Source: Pyxidicoccus caerfyrddinensis
Lineage (GTDB): Bacteria > Myxococcota > Myxococcia > Myxococcales > Myxococcaceae
Assembly (NCBI RefSeq): GCF_010894405.1
Contig: NZ_JAAIYA010000007.1
Span: forward strand, 186,001-250,000
Direction: 5' to 3'
DNA: 64,000 nt
Shown here: positions 25,977-36,981 of the stretch, one piece after another
Layout of the letters: every line of letters begins with the position of its first letter
Numbering within the stretch: the first letter of the stretch is position 1
Made by a program: the position numbers and the translations under genes
Notes under the pieces: model-generated
What the model saw: the letters and a program-made list of their open reading frames with translations, nothing else
Told to the model about the DNA's origin: nothing
Database searches by the model: none

Positions 25977-26957
25977 TCAGCTCACGGCGCGGCGGGGCTC
26001 GGGGGTGGCGGGGACGGGGGCCACGGCGGGGGCGTCCATGACGCCGGCCTCGTCGCGGGTGGCCAGCGCGAGGATGCGCTCGGTGAGCTCCGCGAAGTCC
26101 AGGCCGCCCTGGGCGGCAATCTTCGGCAGGAGGCTGGTGGGGGTGAAGCCGGGCAGCGTGTTCACCTCCAGCACCACGTCATTCTCCGTGTCCGAGCAGA
26201 GCAGGTCCACCCGGCCGTAGCCGCGGCAGCCCAGCGCGCGGTACGCGGCGAGCGCCAGCGACTCCACGTTGGCCACGCGCGTCGGCGACAGCCGGGGCGG
26301 GACGAAGTAGCGGGCGCCGCCCTTGTACTTGGCCTCGTAGTCGAAGCCCTCGCGCGGGGTGGCAATCTCGCAGCTGCCCAGCACCGTGTCGCCGAGGATG
26401 CCCACCGTCACCTCGCGGCCGGCCACGAAGCGCTCCACCAGCGCCTCACCGCCGAAGCGGCACGCCTGCGCCACCGCGGGGGCGAGCGCCTGGGGCTCGT
26501 GCACCAGCGCCAGCCCCACGGAGGAGCCACCGCAGGCGGGCTTCACCACGCACGGGAAGCCGAGGTCGCCGTGCAGCTCCAGCGCGCGCGCCGCGTCGTC
26601 GCGGCCCACGCGGTAGCCCTGGGGCGTGGGCAGGTTGTGCAGCCGGAAGAGCTTCTTCGCCATGGGCTTGTTCATGGCCAGCGCCGAGGCCAGCACACCC
26701 GAGCCGGTGTACGGCAGCTCCAGCAACTCCAAGAGGCCCTGCACCCGGCCGTCCTCGCCCATGCGCCCGTGCAGCGCGATGAAGGCCACGTCCAGCTCCG
26801 CCGCGCGCAGCGCCCTGTCCAGGCCGGGGCCAGCGAAGATGCGGGTGACCTGGTGGCCGCGCGACTCCAGCGCCCCCACCACGGCCTCTCCCGTCTTGAG
26901 CGAAATCTCCCGCTCCTCGCCCCACCCACCCATCAGAACTCCGACGCGCTTGCCCAT
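25977..26957 (-). CDS. ddl: D-alanine--D-alanine ligase
   Basis: 326 residues, ATP-grasp ligase that makes D-Ala-D-Ala for peptidoglycan. Features: the start VGVLMGGWGEEREISLKTG, the serine loop (GGSSVGLAL), and the metal and substrate residues in EVNTLPGFT near residue 270. AGGAGG lies 10 bases before the ATG. The short Pro/Ala tail is not conserved in the family. Confidence 0.95.
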   Translation of the reverse strand: MGKRVGVLMGGWGEEREISLKTGEAVVGALESRGHQVTRIFAGPGLDRALRAAELDVAFIALHGRMGEDGRVQGLLELLELPYTGSGVLASALAMNKPMAKKLFRLHNLPTPQGYRVGRDDAARALELHGDLGFPCVVKPACGGSSVGLALVHEPQALAPAVAQACRFGGEALVERFVAGREVTVGILGDTVLGSCEIATPREGFDYEAKYKGGARYFVPPRLSPTRVANVESLALAAYRALGCRGYGRVDLLCSDTENDVVLEVNTLPGFTPTSLLPKIAAQGGLDFAELTERILALATRDEAGVMDAPAVAPVPATPEPRRAVS

Positions 26958-27011
26958 GTCGATGATGCCTCCTGGACACGGGACAGAGCACGGAGGATGC
27001 CAACCACACCG

Positions 27012-27031
27012 CGTCCGGCCCGGGCCGGACG
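27012..27031. repeat. Perfect 20-bp palindrome upstream of ddl
   Basis: CGTCCGGCCCGGGCCGGACG equals its own reverse complement. It lies 54 bases before the ddl start and about 136 bases after the stop of the upstream lipoprotein gene, so operator and terminator are both possible. Confidence 0.8.
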
Positions 27032-27167
27032 GGCAGCCCGGGTTTCCCCTCGGAACAAGGGGTTGGACGGACGCCCGGGCAGGCGGGCAGGCGTGGTCCT
27101 CGGGACACGGCGCGGCCCCGAGGACACGCGGGTGGGACTGTAGAAAGTCCCGTCCCCGCGCGCGGAC

Positions 27168-27407
27168 TCAGGGGCCCGCGTCGGTGCCGGCGTCCACGGT
27201 GGTGCCGGCGTCCGCGCGGGTGCCGGCATCACCGGTGGCGGAGCCGTCGGAGACGCACGCCTCATCCTGGCAGACGTAGCCCGGGAGGCACTGATTGCGC
27301 TCGTCGCAGGGCTGCCCCTCCTCGTCGAAGTCGAGGAGCAGGCTGCACGCGGACAGCCCCAGACAGAGGGCCGCGAGCGGGACGAGGGAACGCAGGGGAC
27401 GACGCAT
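27168..27407 (-). CDS. Small Cys-rich lipoprotein
   Basis: 79 residues with lipobox LSAC (Cys21). The mature part has four Cys in a pattern like a small disulfide knot (CDERNQCLPGYVCQDEACV), resembling myxobacterial EGF-like or Dickkopf-type repeats, followed by a DAGT-rich tail with several near-repeats. It starts two bases after the stop of the PEGA protein gene. Confidence 0.75.
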   Translation of the reverse strand: MRRPLRSLVPLAALCLGLSACSLLLDFDEEGQPCDERNQCLPGYVCQDEACVSDGSATGDAGTRADAGTTVDAGTDAGP

Positions 27408-27409
27408 GG

Positions 27410-29332
27410 CTAGTAGTTCCGGAGATCGTCTTCGTCGAGTGAGGGCTTCTTCTTCTTCTCCTCTTCCTTCTTCCGCCGCTCCTCCTCCTCGCGCTTGCGC
27501 TTCGCTTCCTCCTCACGCTTGCGCTTCTCCTCCTCCTCGCGCTTCGCCGCCGCCGCCGCTTCCTCCTGCTTGCGCTGCTCCTCCAGCTCGCGGCGCTGGC
27601 GCTCCACCTCCTGCGCGCGCTTGCTGTCCGTCGGGCGCGCGGGCGCGGGGGCGGGCGTCTCCTCCTTCGGAGGCGGCGTCGAGGGCGTGGTCTTCGAGGG
27701 CGGAGGCGTCGTCGAGGGCGTGGTCTTCGAGGGCGCAGGCGTCGTCGAGGGCGTCGCCTTCGAGGGCGGGGGCGGCATGGGCAGCGACTCGCTCCGGGGC
27801 TTCGTGCTCGCCGGAGGCGGCGGCATGGGCAGCGCCTCGCGCTTCGGGTCCTGCGGTGCCGGCCGCGGGGGCTCGGCGGGGCTCACCGGGGCGGGGGCCT
27901 TGCTGCTGCTGCTTCCACCGCCACCGTCGGCGAAGGCGAAGTAGCCACCCAGGCCCGCGGCCGCCAGGCCCGCGATGACGCCGATGTCCGCCACCAGCGC
28001 GTACGTCTTGCCGGTGTCCTTGAGGTCCTTGGCGCGCGCGCTGTTCTGCGGGGCGCGCTGGAAGTCGTCCTCCTTCGCGGAGGCCTCCATGCCGAAGTAG
28101 ACGCCGCCCGCCACCATGGCCACGCCCGTGGCCATCAGCACGTAGCCCACGGTGCGGCGCGTGGCGCTGCCGCCCGAGAAGTGCGTCACCGGCTTGCCGC
28201 CCTGACGGGGCGCGTCCGCGGACACCAGCTCCGTCAGCAGCGCGTCCGCGCCCGAAGCCATGCCGTCCCCGCGCGGCACCATGGCCAGCGCATAGGCCTG
28301 GTTGTGCCCGTCCGCCACGTCCAGCCGCAGCGCCGTCACGTCCAGCGGTCCCGCCCCTGCCCCGCCCCGGACGAGCAGCGCCAGCACCTGGGACACCCCG
28401 GCCAGCGTGCCCAGCTCGCGCAGGGCCTTGTCACGGTCCGGGCCCTCCGGCTTGCGGGCCGCCTTCTCGGTGGCGGTCTGCAGCGCCTTCTGCGCCGCCA
28501 CCGGCTTCAGGGTGAGCACCGTCTCGCCCTCGCGCCCGCGGCGCTGCTCCAGCGCGTAGCCCGGCGCCACCGCCGTCACGTAGTGGTCCGCGGGCGTCAG
28601 GTCCGTCAGCGACACCGGCGACACGCCCCGGAACTCGCCATTCACATACACCTGCGCGGGCACCGGCTCCGTGCGCACCGACAGCGACGTCTTCGCGGCG
28701 GCCAGCGCGGACTTGCGCTCCTTCTCCACGAAGGCCATCTCGTCCGGCGGGAAGAAGTTGGGCGAGAACTGCGCCCTCGGGTCCATCGCCAGCACCGAGC
28801 GGATCTCCAGCTGGGCCGCCGTGTTCTCCCCGTTGGCCACCTGCGAGGCCGCCTTCATCACCCGCGCGCGGATGAGGTCGCCGAAGTGCCGGGACAAATC
28901 CCCCGCCTCGTACGCACGCACCGCCTTGTCGAACTGCTGGAGCGCCTGCTGCGTGTCCAGCTCGTCGTAGGCCTTCTGGCCCTCCTTCATCGCGGCGGCG
29001 GCCTCGGCCGCACGGGCCTCGCGCTCGCGCCGGCCGCTCGTGTCCAGGGCATCCGTCAGCCGCACCAGTTCCAGCCGGCCGGAGCGCACCACCGCCTGCT
29101 CCGCGAAGTGCGTCAGCCGAGCCGCCTCGGTACGGGCCGCCGCGTCCAGCGGAATGGCCACCACCGTCACCGTCGGCGCCGTGGAGGCGGCGGAAAGGGC
29201 CCGGGGCACCAGCCGCGCGGGCATGGACGACTGCGCCGCCGCGGGCCCTACCGCCAACAGCCCCACCAGCCACCCGCTCAGGGCCGCTTGCAGCGCGCGA
29301 ATGCTCGAAGGTCGCATCACTCGTTCACCCAT
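27410..29332 (-). CDS. Large exported PEGA-domain protein with Pro-rich and KRE-rich tail
   Basis: 640 residues. A signal peptide (ending VGPAAAQ) is followed by a helical domain (about 40-205), a PEGA domain (about 210-275), and a membrane-like region of two hydrophobic segments (about 380-400 and 435-455). A Pro/Ser/Thr region (about 460-555) contains an 11-residue tandem repeat. The end is a Lys/Arg/Glu helix with the acidic terminus DEDDL. The start could also be M6 (29317). Function unknown; myxobacterial paralogues are common. Confidence 0.75.
   Translation of the reverse strand: MGERVMRPSSIRALQAALSGWLVGLLAVGPAAAQSSMPARLVPRALSAASTAPTVTVVAIPLDAAARTEAARLTHFAEQAVVRSGRLELVRLTDALDTSGRREREARAAEAAAAMKEGQKAYDELDTQQALQQFDKAVRAYEAGDLSRHFGDLIRARVMKAASQVANGENTAAQLEIRSVLAMDPRAQFSPNFFPPDEMAFVEKERKSALAAAKTSLSVRTEPVPAQVYVNGEFRGVSPVSLTDLTPADHYVTAVAPGYALEQRRGREGETVLTLKPVAAQKALQTATEKAARKPEGPDRDKALRELGTLAGVSQVLALLVRGGAGAGPLDVTALRLDVADGHNQAYALAMVPRGDGMASGADALLTELVSADAPRQGGKPVTHFSGGSATRRTVGYVLMATGVAMVAGGVYFGMEASAKEDDFQRAPQNSARAKDLKDTGKTYALVADIGVIAGLAAAGLGGYFAFADGGGGSSSSKAPAPVSPAEPPRPAPQDPKREALPMPPPPASTKPRSESLPMPPPPSKATPSTTPAPSKTTPSTTPPPSKTTPSTPPPKEETPAPAPARPTDSKRAQEVERQRRELEEQRKQEEAAAAAKREEEEKRKREEEAKRKREEEERRKKEEEKKKKPSLDEDDLRNY
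27675..27773 (-). repeat. Three 33-base tandem repeats in the PEGA protein gene
   Basis: Units at 27675-27707, 27708-27740 and 27741-27773 encode variants of PSKTTPSTTPP. The copies differ by only a few bases. Confidence 0.8.
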
Positions 29333-29386
29333 TGTTCGTTGCGCATCAAACGGAGTACGCGGCGAAATGCAAGCGGGAACGAGTCA

Positions 29387-30778
29387 TCAGCGACCCGACG
29401 TGCGCGCCGGCCCACGCGCCTGGGCCGGGGCCAGCCCATGGAGGTAGTCGAGGGCCACCTTCAGCGGGTAATCCTTCAGTGCGGCGGTGACGTCCCAGTC
29501 CTTGAGGCCCTCGGGCAACCCGTGCGGCGCGGCGGCGGGCGTCTCGGTGACGGCGGTGGGCTCGGCGCGGAAGTGGCGCTGCAGGTCCTTCTCGCGCACC
29601 ACATCGCGCGGCGTCTTGCCGCCCGGTTCGTCGGGGACGAGGTAGTCGGGGGTGATGCCGCGCTCCTGGATGCTGCGCCCCTTGGGCGTGTAGTAGCGGG
29701 CGATGGTCAGCTTCAGGCCCGAGCCGTCCTCCAGCTCGATGACCGTCTGCACGCTGCCCTTGCCGAAGGTCTGCGTGCCCATGATGGTGGCGCGGCCGTG
29801 GTCCTGGAGCGCGCCGGCCACGATTTCGGACGCGGAGGCGCTGCCAGCGTTGACGAGCACCACCACGGGGTAGTCCTTCTCCGTGTCGCGGTCCTTGCTG
29901 CGCTCCTCGGTGGCGTTGCGCCCGTCGCGCCCCCGCGTAGAGACGATGGGCAGGTTGCCCGGCAGGAAGCGGTCGCTCACCGCCACCGCCTCGTCCAGCA
30001 GGCCGCCGGGGTTGTTGCGCAAATCCAGCACCAGCCCGCTCAGCTCCTTCCCGCCGTTGAGCGCGCGCAGCCGGTCCAGCTCCTTGCGCAGGTACAGGCC
30101 CGTGCGGTCCTGGAAGTTCTTCACCTTCACGTGGCCGATGCCGCCGTACAGCGCGCCCTCCACGGAGACGATGCGGATGTGGTCGCGGATGATGGCGATT
30201 TCGCGGGGCGCGCTGAAGCCCTGGCGCATGATGGTGAGCAACACCCGCCCCCCCGCCGGCCCGCGCATCTTCTGCATCGCCCGGCCCACGTCCATGCCCT
30301 CCGTGGACTCGCCGTCGATGCCGACCAGCTCGTCGCCGGCCTTGATGCCCGCGCGCGCCGCGGGCGTGTCGTCGATGGGGGCCACCACGACGATGCGCTC
30401 ACCCTTGCGCGCAATCTCGATGCCCAGCCCGCCCCACTCTCCCGAGGTGTCTATCTTCATCTCCCGGAACACCTCCGGGGGCATGTAGACGGTGTGCGGA
30501 TCCAACGTCTCCAACATGCCTTGGATGGCGCCCTGGACCAGCCGCTCGCGGTCCGGCGGCTCCACGTAGTTGTTCTCCACGTAGGAGAGCACGCGCGCGA
30601 AGAGCTCGAGCTGGCGGAAGGTGGCGTCGTCGTGCTCGGCCCGCTCCGCGCGGCCGGTGGCGGCGGGCGCGCTGGAGGCCCGGGCGCCATCCTTCGTCTT
30701 CTCGTCAGCGGCTGCGGGTCCGGTCAGGAGGAGGAAGGCGGCCAGCGCCGCGCGCCAAGGCTGGGAGAGACCCGTCAC
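29387..30778 (-). CDS. S41 carboxy-terminal processing protease (Ctp/CtpA type)
   Basis: 463 residues with a signal peptide (AFLLLTGPAAA). After a short linker come a PDZ domain (about 130-215; GLGIEI ... GIKAGDELVGIDG) and the S41 core with the catalytic Ser in NAGSASASEI and Lys in FGKGSVQ. Ctp proteases trim the C-termini of periplasmic proteins and, in several bacteria, degrade peptidoglycan hydrolases. It lies downstream of ftsEX-envC and an alpha/beta hydrolase, all minus strand, a common arrangement in this group. Confidence 0.92.
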   Translation of the reverse strand: MTGLSQPWRAALAAFLLLTGPAAADEKTKDGARASSAPAATGRAERAEHDDATFRQLELFARVLSYVENNYVEPPDRERLVQGAIQGMLETLDPHTVYMPPEVFREMKIDTSGEWGGLGIEIARKGERIVVVAPIDDTPAARAGIKAGDELVGIDGESTEGMDVGRAMQKMRGPAGGRVLLTIMRQGFSAPREIAIIRDHIRIVSVEGALYGGIGHVKVKNFQDRTGLYLRKELDRLRALNGGKELSGLVLDLRNNPGGLLDEAVAVSDRFLPGNLPIVSTRGRDGRNATEERSKDRDTEKDYPVVVLVNAGSASASEIVAGALQDHGRATIMGTQTFGKGSVQTVIELEDGSGLKLTIARYYTPKGRSIQERGITPDYLVPDEPGGKTPRDVVREKDLQRHFRAEPTAVTETPAAAPHGLPEGLKDWDVTAALKDYPLKVALDYLHGLAPAQARGPARTSGR

Positions 30779-30823
30779 GTCGGTACGTCCTTTCGAAGGC
30801 CGAGTCGGAGTCTACACCCGGCC

Positions 30824-31684
30824 TCAGAGCCCGGACGTGTCCGCGAAGCGCACCAGGTGCGACACCAGCTCATCCGGACGCTCGAGCTGCGGCACGTGGC
30901 CGAAGCCGTCCACCACCCGGATGCTGGCGTGCGCCGGCAGGTGGGCGCGGTACCACTCCAGCGTCACCGAGGGGAGCAACCGCTCGCTGCCGCCCCACAG
31001 AAAGAGGACGGGCATGGCCAGGTTGCGGACCTTCTGCGGCTCCAGGCTGGCGCGCGTGGCGAGCGCCTCGGCGGTGAGCGCGCGCACCGTGGGCGTGTCG
31101 TAGAAGCGGCGCAACTCGTAGGCGAACAGCAGCGCGGGCAGCGGCGGCCGGTGGAACAGCCTGCGGGTGAAGGCGCGCGCCTCCGCGGGCGAGCGCACGA
31201 CGAAGGAGTTGAGCAGCGCGGTGTTCTCCGCCTCCGGCAACTCCGCGCCCGCCGGGGCCACCAGCGCCAGCGCGCGAACCCAGCTCGGGTACTCGGCCGC
31301 GAGATTCACGGACATGGCCCCGCCCAGCGAGTTGCCCACCACGAAGGCCGGCTCACCCACCACCTGCTCGACGTAGGCGCGCAGCACGTCGAACTGGTTG
31401 CGCACGCACAGCTCGCCGCCGCAGTACTCCGTCGAGAAGCCATGGCCCGGCAGGTCCGGCGCCACCACGCGCGAGAAGCGCTTCGCCAGGCCGAAGAAGG
31501 TGCGCCCGAAGCCGTTGGCCGAGCCGCCCAGCCCGTGCACCAGCACCACCGGCGGCCCCTTGCCCTCGCCCTTCAGCGAGTAGTGGTGCAGTGCCTGCCC
31601 GGCGACGTCCACGGTGGTGGACTCGACGCCGCGGGCCACCAGCATCCGCCGCATCACCTTCTGCATTCCGCCCATCAAGTCCAT
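30824..31684 (-). CDS. Alpha/beta hydrolase
   Basis: 286 residues from ATG 31684; the longer frame runs into the envC-like gene. Features: oxyanion loop VVLVHGLGG, nucleophile Ser in GNSLGG, and catalytic His in GFGHVPQLE. The N-terminal basic helix (MQKVMRRML) may contact membrane. No substrate can be assigned. Its position between envC-like and ctp genes suggests an envelope role. Confidence 0.85.
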   Translation of the reverse strand: MDLMGGMQKVMRRMLVARGVESTTVDVAGQALHHYSLKGEGKGPPVVLVHGLGGSANGFGRTFFGLAKRFSRVVAPDLPGHGFSTEYCGGELCVRNQFDVLRAYVEQVVGEPAFVVGNSLGGAMSVNLAAEYPSWVRALALVAPAGAELPEAENTALLNSFVVRSPAEARAFTRRLFHRPPLPALLFAYELRRFYDTPTVRALTAEALATRASLEPQKVRNLAMPVLFLWGGSERLLPSVTLEWYRAHLPAHASIRVVDGFGHVPQLERPDELVSHLVRFADTSGL

Positions 31685-31754
31685 GCGCCTGCCTGCTCCT
31701 CGCAAGGGGATGCGGGAAAGGATAACAACCTCGACGAATCTTCGCCGCAATGCG

Positions 31755-32888
31755 TCAAGAACCAGGGGCCAGCCAGGGCGCCGGGTCCACGGCCTGTCCG
31801 GTTCTGCGCACCTCGAAGTACAGGTAGGCCCCCTTGAGGGAGCCGGTGTCGCCCACCTCGCCCACCACGTCGCCGGCTGCCACGGTGGTGCCAACGCCGA
31901 GCTCGGGGGTAATCGTGGCCAGGTGGGCCATGAGGGTGTGGAAGCCGTCGCCGTGGTCCAGGATGAGCAGGTTGCCGTAGCCGCGCAGCGAGCCGGCGTA
32001 GGCGACGGTGCCCTCGGCCACGGCTTGCACGGGCGTGCCCGCGGCAGCGCGGATGTCCAGGCCCTTCTGCACGGTGACGGTGTTGAAGCGCGGGTTGACC
32101 ACCTTGCCGAAGCCCACCTCGACGACGCCCTTCACCGGCCGGGGCAGCTTGCCCTTCAGCGCGCCGAAGCCGTGCGTGGCGGGCAGCTCCTTCAAGTCGC
32201 TCACCACGCGGGTCAGCTCCGCGTCCGCCTGCTCCAACTCGCGCACCGCGCGCTTCGCCAGCTCCGCCTCGCCGGCCAGCGAGCCGACGACTTCCTCCAG
32301 CGCCTCCTGCTGCGCGCGGGCCAGCTTCTCCTGCTCCTGGAGGAAGGCCACGCGCGCGGACAGCGACGTCTGCAGGCGCTTCAGCTCGCGCGTCGCCTGG
32401 CGCTGCAGGTGGGCCACGCGCTGCACCGTGCGCAGCAGCTCCAGGTCGCCGGACATGCTGGCCTCCAGCGCCCGGGCCCGCCACACCAGCGCGGCGAAGT
32501 CGTCGGCGGACAGCAGCACCTCCAGCGGCCGGCGGCGCATGAGGCGGTAGAGCGTGCGCAGCCGGGGGGACAACCGGCGAAGCTGCAGCCGCAGCGCCTC
32601 GCGCAGCACGGCCTCCTCGCGCTCGGCCAGAATCACGCGGCGGCGGAACACCGCCAGATCTCCCTCCAGCGAGCGCACGCGCCGCCGGGAGAAGGCCGCC
32701 ATCTCCTCCATCAGCTCCACGCCCTCCAGCACGGAGAGCTTCTTCGCCTCGATGAGCGCCAGCGTCGCGCGCTGCGTGGCCAGCTTGTCGCGCAGGGCGG
32801 CCTGCTCGGCCTCCTCGTGCGCTTGCGCGGACGCGGCGGAGGCCGCCAGCACCAGGGCCAGCGGCAGGTGGAGGAACGCCCGGCTCAT
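31755..32888 (-). CDS. envC: EnvC-like murein hydrolase activator (degenerate LytM domain)
   Basis: 377 residues from ATG 32888, overlapping the ftsX stop as ATGA. A signal peptide (LALVLAASAASA) precedes a long coiled coil (about 30-245), then a LytM/M23 domain (about 265-377). The catalytic set is incomplete: HxGxD is QKGLD and the final HxE-type His is Tyr (YLYFEV). This matches EnvC, which activates amidases rather than cutting peptidoglycan. In the ftsE-ftsX-envC order, FtsEX would drive it by ATP-coupled conformational change. Confidence 0.85.
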   Translation of the reverse strand: MSRAFLHLPLALVLAASAASAQAHEEAEQAALRDKLATQRATLALIEAKKLSVLEGVELMEEMAAFSRRRVRSLEGDLAVFRRRVILAEREEAVLREALRLQLRRLSPRLRTLYRLMRRRPLEVLLSADDFAALVWRARALEASMSGDLELLRTVQRVAHLQRQATRELKRLQTSLSARVAFLQEQEKLARAQQEALEEVVGSLAGEAELAKRAVRELEQADAELTRVVSDLKELPATHGFGALKGKLPRPVKGVVEVGFGKVVNPRFNTVTVQKGLDIRAAAGTPVQAVAEGTVAYAGSLRGYGNLLILDHGDGFHTLMAHLATITPELGVGTTVAAGDVVGEVGDTGSLKGAYLYFEVRRTGQAVDPAPWLAPGS

Positions 32889-33787
32889 ACCCGGAGGAAG
32901 CGTCCCACCGCGACGAAGCTGCCGCCCAGTCCCAGGCCACACCCTGCGCCCACCAGCTCCAGCGCCAGCCGAGGCTCCACCCACGGCGCCGCCACACCCG
33001 GTCCCAGGAGGAATGCGAACAGCGAGCCCAGCGTGGGCCCCAGCACGTGCCCGAAGGCCCACAGCCCCAGCAGCGCCACGCCCGCGCCGAGCAGCCCCTG
33101 GAGCAGCCCCTCCAGCAGGAAGGGCGCCTTGACGAAGCGGTCCGTGGCGCCCACCAGCTTCTGGATTTCAATCTCACCGCGCCGCGCGTAGATGGCGAGC
33201 TGCAGCGTGGCCGCGACGATGATGACGGTGGCGCCCAGCACCACCGCGAAGGCCACCAGCGCGCCGAAGCGCAGCGCCCGGGCGATGGCGGACAGGCGCT
33301 CCACGGCCGCCTCGCCGTAGTCCACGCCCGACACGCCCGGCTGCGCGCGCAGCTCCTTCGCCAGCGCCTGGAGTGAGGCCGGGTTGCGCTTCTCCGGAGG
33401 CACGCGCAGCTCCAGCGTCGCCGGCAGCGGGTTCTCCGGCAGCTCCGCCAGCGCGTCGCCCAAATCGCCCAGCTCCGTGCGCAGCCGCGTCAGCGCGGCG
33501 TCCGGGGGCACCAGCGTCACCTCACCCGCGCTCAACTCCACCACGCGGGTGCGCACGCCATGCACCTCGTCCTCGCCTAATTCGGGGGCCAGGTACACCG
33601 TCACCTCCACCTCGCCGCCAAGCGACGACAGGAGGTTGTCCAGCACCCGCGCCGCGCCCCGGGCCATGCCGGCGGAGAACAGGGCGATGGCGATGGTGGT
33701 GACGGCGATGAAGTGCACGAAGGGCGAGTGCCGCAGCCCCACCGCCGCCGAGCGCCAGAAGTACCGCGCCTTTGCCGTCACGCTCAT
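32885..33787 (-). CDS. ftsX: Cell division protein FtsX
   Basis: 300 residues with four TM helices (about 25-45, 175-198, 225-250, 270-292) and a periplasmic domain between the first two that contacts EnvC-like activators. The cytoplasmic coupling loop (RRGEIEIQKLVGATD) is typical. It overlaps ftsE by four bases. Confidence 0.93.
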   Translation of the reverse strand: MSVTAKARYFWRSAAVGLRHSPFVHFIAVTTIAIALFSAGMARGAARVLDNLLSSLGGEVEVTVYLAPELGEDEVHGVRTRVVELSAGEVTLVPPDAALTRLRTELGDLGDALAELPENPLPATLELRVPPEKRNPASLQALAKELRAQPGVSGVDYGEAAVERLSAIARALRFGALVAFAVVLGATVIIVAATLQLAIYARRGEIEIQKLVGATDRFVKAPFLLEGLLQGLLGAGVALLGLWAFGHVLGPTLGSLFAFLLGPGVAAPWVEPRLALELVGAGCGLGLGGSFVAVGRFLRV

Positions 33788-34479
33788 CCGGCCACCATCC
33801 GCCGCGCCGCCTTCACGCCGTCCTCGTCGGAGACAATCTGCCCGCGCTCCAGCCGCACCGTGCGCTTCTGGTAGCGCGCCAGCAGCGTCGCGTCGTGCGT
33901 GGCCACCATCACCGTGGTGCCGCGGATGTTGACCTGGGTGAGCAGGTCCATGATTTCCACCGTGAGCGCCGGGTCCAGGTTGCCGGTGGGCTCGTCCGCC
34001 AGGAGGATGGTCGGGTCATTCACGAGCGCACGCGCAATCACCACGCGCTGCTGCTCTCCACCCGACAGGCGCAGGGGGAACGAGTCCGCCTTGTGCTCCA
34101 GTCCCACCAGCTTCAGCATGCGGCGGACCTTCTCGCGGGCCTCCGCGCGCGGCACGCCGAGCACGTCCAGCGTGAAGGACACGTTGTCCTCCACCGTCCG
34201 GTGCGGCAGCAGCTTGAAGTCCTGGAACACCACCCCGATGTTGCGCCGCAGGTACGGCACGGCGGACTCGCGGATGCGGGCGATGTTGCGGCCGCCCACC
34301 AGAATCTGCCCCTTGGTGGCCTTCTCCGCGCAGAAGATGAGCTTGAGCAACGTCGTCTTCCCCGCGCCGGAAGGGCCGGTGAGGAAGACGAACTCGCCCT
34401 TCTCCACGTTGAGGTTGATGTCCGAGAGCACCGGCGGGTCGCCGGGGTACGCCTTGTACACGTGGAAGAACTGAATCAT
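33784..34479 (-). CDS. ftsE: Cell division ATP-binding protein FtsE
   Basis: 231 residues. Walker A GPSGAGKTTL, signature LSGGEQQR, Walker B LLADEPTGNLD, and the start MIQFFHVYKAYPGDPPVLSD are typical of FtsE. It powers FtsX to switch on peptidoglycan splitting at the septum. First gene of the ftsE-ftsX-envC block. Confidence 0.95.
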   Translation of the reverse strand: MIQFFHVYKAYPGDPPVLSDINLNVEKGEFVFLTGPSGAGKTTLLKLIFCAEKATKGQILVGGRNIARIRESAVPYLRRNIGVVFQDFKLLPHRTVEDNVSFTLDVLGVPRAEAREKVRRMLKLVGLEHKADSFPLRLSGGEQQRVVIARALVNDPTILLADEPTGNLDPALTVEIMDLLTQVNIRGTTVMVATHDATLLARYQKRTVRLERGQIVSDEDGVKAARRMVAG

Positions 34480-34599
34480 GGCGCGCGCGGGAGGGGCGCC
34501 AACCTACCACGGCCGGGCGGAAGCGCCCCACGCACGCCCGGCGAGAGGGCGGGCTTCCCCCTCCCACCCGTGGCGGCGCCTGTGCGAGCGTGGAGGGCC

Positions 34600-36072
<1,473 letters not shown>

Positions 36073-36111
36073 TCAGCCGCCGTCCGGGCCCGTCAAAGCG
36101 CACGAGGCCCG

Positions 36112-36147
36112 CAAGCCCTTGACTCGACTCGAGGAGTCCAGGGCTTG
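36112..36147. terminator. Long stem-loop between convergent genes
   Basis: CAAGCCCTTGACTC (36112-36125) and GAGTCCAGGGCTTG (36134-36147) pair at 13 of 14 positions around an eight-base loop, between the stops at 36072 and 36188. The T content after it is low. Confidence 0.65.
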
Positions 36148-36187
36148 TTCAGGGTCTGTCGAGGCCGATACTGCGGGAGGGGCGGTG

Positions 36188-36745
<558 letters not shown>

Positions 36746-36981
36746 CGCCGAGGCGGCGGAACGTACCAGCCGCACCCCCACGACACAAGGTAAGCGTGAC
36801 TGTGTTCGGCGCCCGCCTCCGTGCGCCTGCCCGCCGGGCTCGAAGCGGGCCTGCCCGGGCCCACCAGCCGTGCGAGCCCTCGGGAACTTGCGACCCGTCC
36901 GTTGAAAAGCCGAAAGCGGCTGGGGTACGTACTGACTGACGGGAGCGGTTTCCAACGCCGCCGACGTCCAGGACCCCACGG

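Noticed and set aside
28181..31837. 1218-codon open frame on the plus strand
   Set aside because: It runs antisense through the PEGA protein, the S41 protease and the alpha/beta hydrolase genes. Its His/Arg/Gln/Ala-rich translation is the usual by-product of GC-rich third positions on the opposite strand.
36883..36905. ECF-type promoter for carF (GGAACTT ... GTTGA)
   Set aside because: The spacing of 11 bases is too short for an ECF promoter, so it was not annotated.
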